Assembly (NCBI RefSeq): GCF_040054535.1
Contig: NC_090787.1
Location: 20,862,001-20,926,000, forward strand
Length of the DNA: 64,000 nucleotides
Reading direction: 5' to 3'
Source: Antennarius striatus
Taxonomy: Eukaryota > Chordata > Actinopteri > Lophiiformes > Antennariidae
Below the pieces are notes generated by a model, which saw only the letters and a list, made by a program, of their open reading frames with translations, was not told the origin of the DNA and ran no database searches. Positions 63,207 through 64,000 of the stretch are shown here, in pieces (position 1 is the stretch's first letter; the number at the start of each line of letters is the position of its first letter). Made by a program: the position numbers and the translations under genes.

Positions 63207-63318
63207 CCTCCTCCTCCTCCTCCTCCTCCTCCTCATGCCTGCGGCCTGCCTGCAGCTGCAGGACGGCCCGGACCGACTCGGTTTGTCTCGGCTCGGTTCG
63301 GCTCGGCTCGGCTCGGCC
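63207..63318. repeat. (CTC)n and (GGCTC)n short repeats
   Basis: A CTC trinucleotide run at 63207-63233 and a CGGCT/CGGTT pentamer run at 63283-63318, just downstream of the presumed sestd1 first exon. Confidence 0.85.
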
Positions 63319-63436
63319 CACAGACACAATGACCTACATTCAGCCCACAGCTGCGGCTCAAGCCGACCCAAACTCACCCAGCATCGACAACTTCGGGATC
63401 AATAATCAAAAGTACTGTCCAGGAGGATTTTCTCAC

Positions 63437-63760
63437 CTTTCAGTCAAATCTGGAGCATTCTAGTATCCCGATTTATTCCCTCCCAGATCTTCCCTTTTTC
63501 CTTCTTCGAAATTCTTCCTCTCGTCTTCTTCCTCCTTTAATCCCTGATTTATCAGCAGATTAAATGTTTCTCCATTGGAAAACCGTGAATATCTCCGTTT
63601 GTTACCCGTTCGCCTTCAATAACAGTGGGAGACGCAGAAGGCAGGCGGACCTCGCTGCTCCGCGCAGCCGCAGTCAAGCGGAATAAGACGCACACAACTT
63701 CCGGTCAGGGCGCTTCAAAATAAAAGACTGGAGGCGTCGTGGACGAACGGAACATACTTT
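63437..63760 (-). promoter_or_regulatory. sestd1: sestd1 promoter and non-coding exon 1
   Basis: A GC/CpG-rich patch at ~63600-63750. On the minus strand it has a consensus ETS/GABP site ACCGGAAGT (63706-63698) and, downstream, a donor AAAG|GTGAGA with the exon side ending at 63437. A non-coding exon of about 63437-63690 would splice to the acceptor at 59952. The transcription start is inferred, not seen. Confidence 0.55.
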
Positions 63761-64000
63761 AATACTGTATTCACATATTTACATATAATATACTGTAGTG
63801 CCAGAAATTAAGGGAACTGTTAGTTGAATCCATAATTTTTGAAGAATAGACAGTTCATTCAGATCACATTAAAACATATACGTACGTCAAAGTCAAGGCC
63901 CGGGGGAGTGAATGATCTATGTCCCCCTGGATGATATTTAATTACTATTAGAATCGGCCTGGAGGCCACAGCCGCCTGCTGGAGTTTTACACACACCAAC

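Overview
The window is a piece of a vertebrate nuclear chromosome, almost certainly a ray-finned (percomorph-type) fish. It has multi-exon genes with GT-AG introns, proteins close to vertebrate PLEKHM3, DNAJC15 and SESTD1, very many (CA/TG)n microsatellites, and a teleost-style mix of transposons (Tc1/mariner, Tigger/pogo, hAT, RTE-like and other LINEs, Ty3/gypsy, tRNA-derived SINEs). Nothing looks bacterial, and there is no operon or CRISPR array.

Layout. (1) About 1-25.6 kb: plekhm3 on the minus strand. Four coding exons lie at 22333-21811, 14245-13133, 5961-5816 and 4884-4691. The last ~190 codons, including the C-terminal zinc-binding part, should lie left of base 1. A GC-rich block at ~25.1-25.7 kb may be its 5' end. 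(2) About 25.7-33.6 kb: intergenic, dominated by two LINEs, one bounded by a 17-bp target-site duplication. (3) 33.7-38.5 kb: dnajc15 on the plus strand, six exons, complete, 150 codons. (4) 39.7-63.7 kb: sestd1 on the minus strand, 18 coding exons that join in frame into 750 codons, plus a probable non-coding first exon. An intron of sestd1 holds, on the opposite strand, a small LITAF-domain gene. Another sestd1 intron holds a decayed Ty3/gypsy element.

The three main genes are ordinary conserved housekeeping or signalling genes: a PH-domain scaffold, a mitochondrial import J-protein, and a SEC14/spectrin-repeat lipid-binding protein. They have no evident common pathway. dnajc15 and sestd1 converge; plekhm3 and dnajc15 diverge.

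I found no new enzymatic or defence system. The observations most worth a second look are: a five-copy dispersed repeat carrying paired ERR/SF-1-type sites; CA repeats right behind several sestd1 splice donors, with a GC-AG intron whose acceptor tract is a TG repeat; a perfect 21-bp hairpin just upstream of a sestd1 exon; nested and abutting transposons whose order can be read from target-site duplications; a LINE inverted duplication around an AT array; and the antisense nested LITAF gene.
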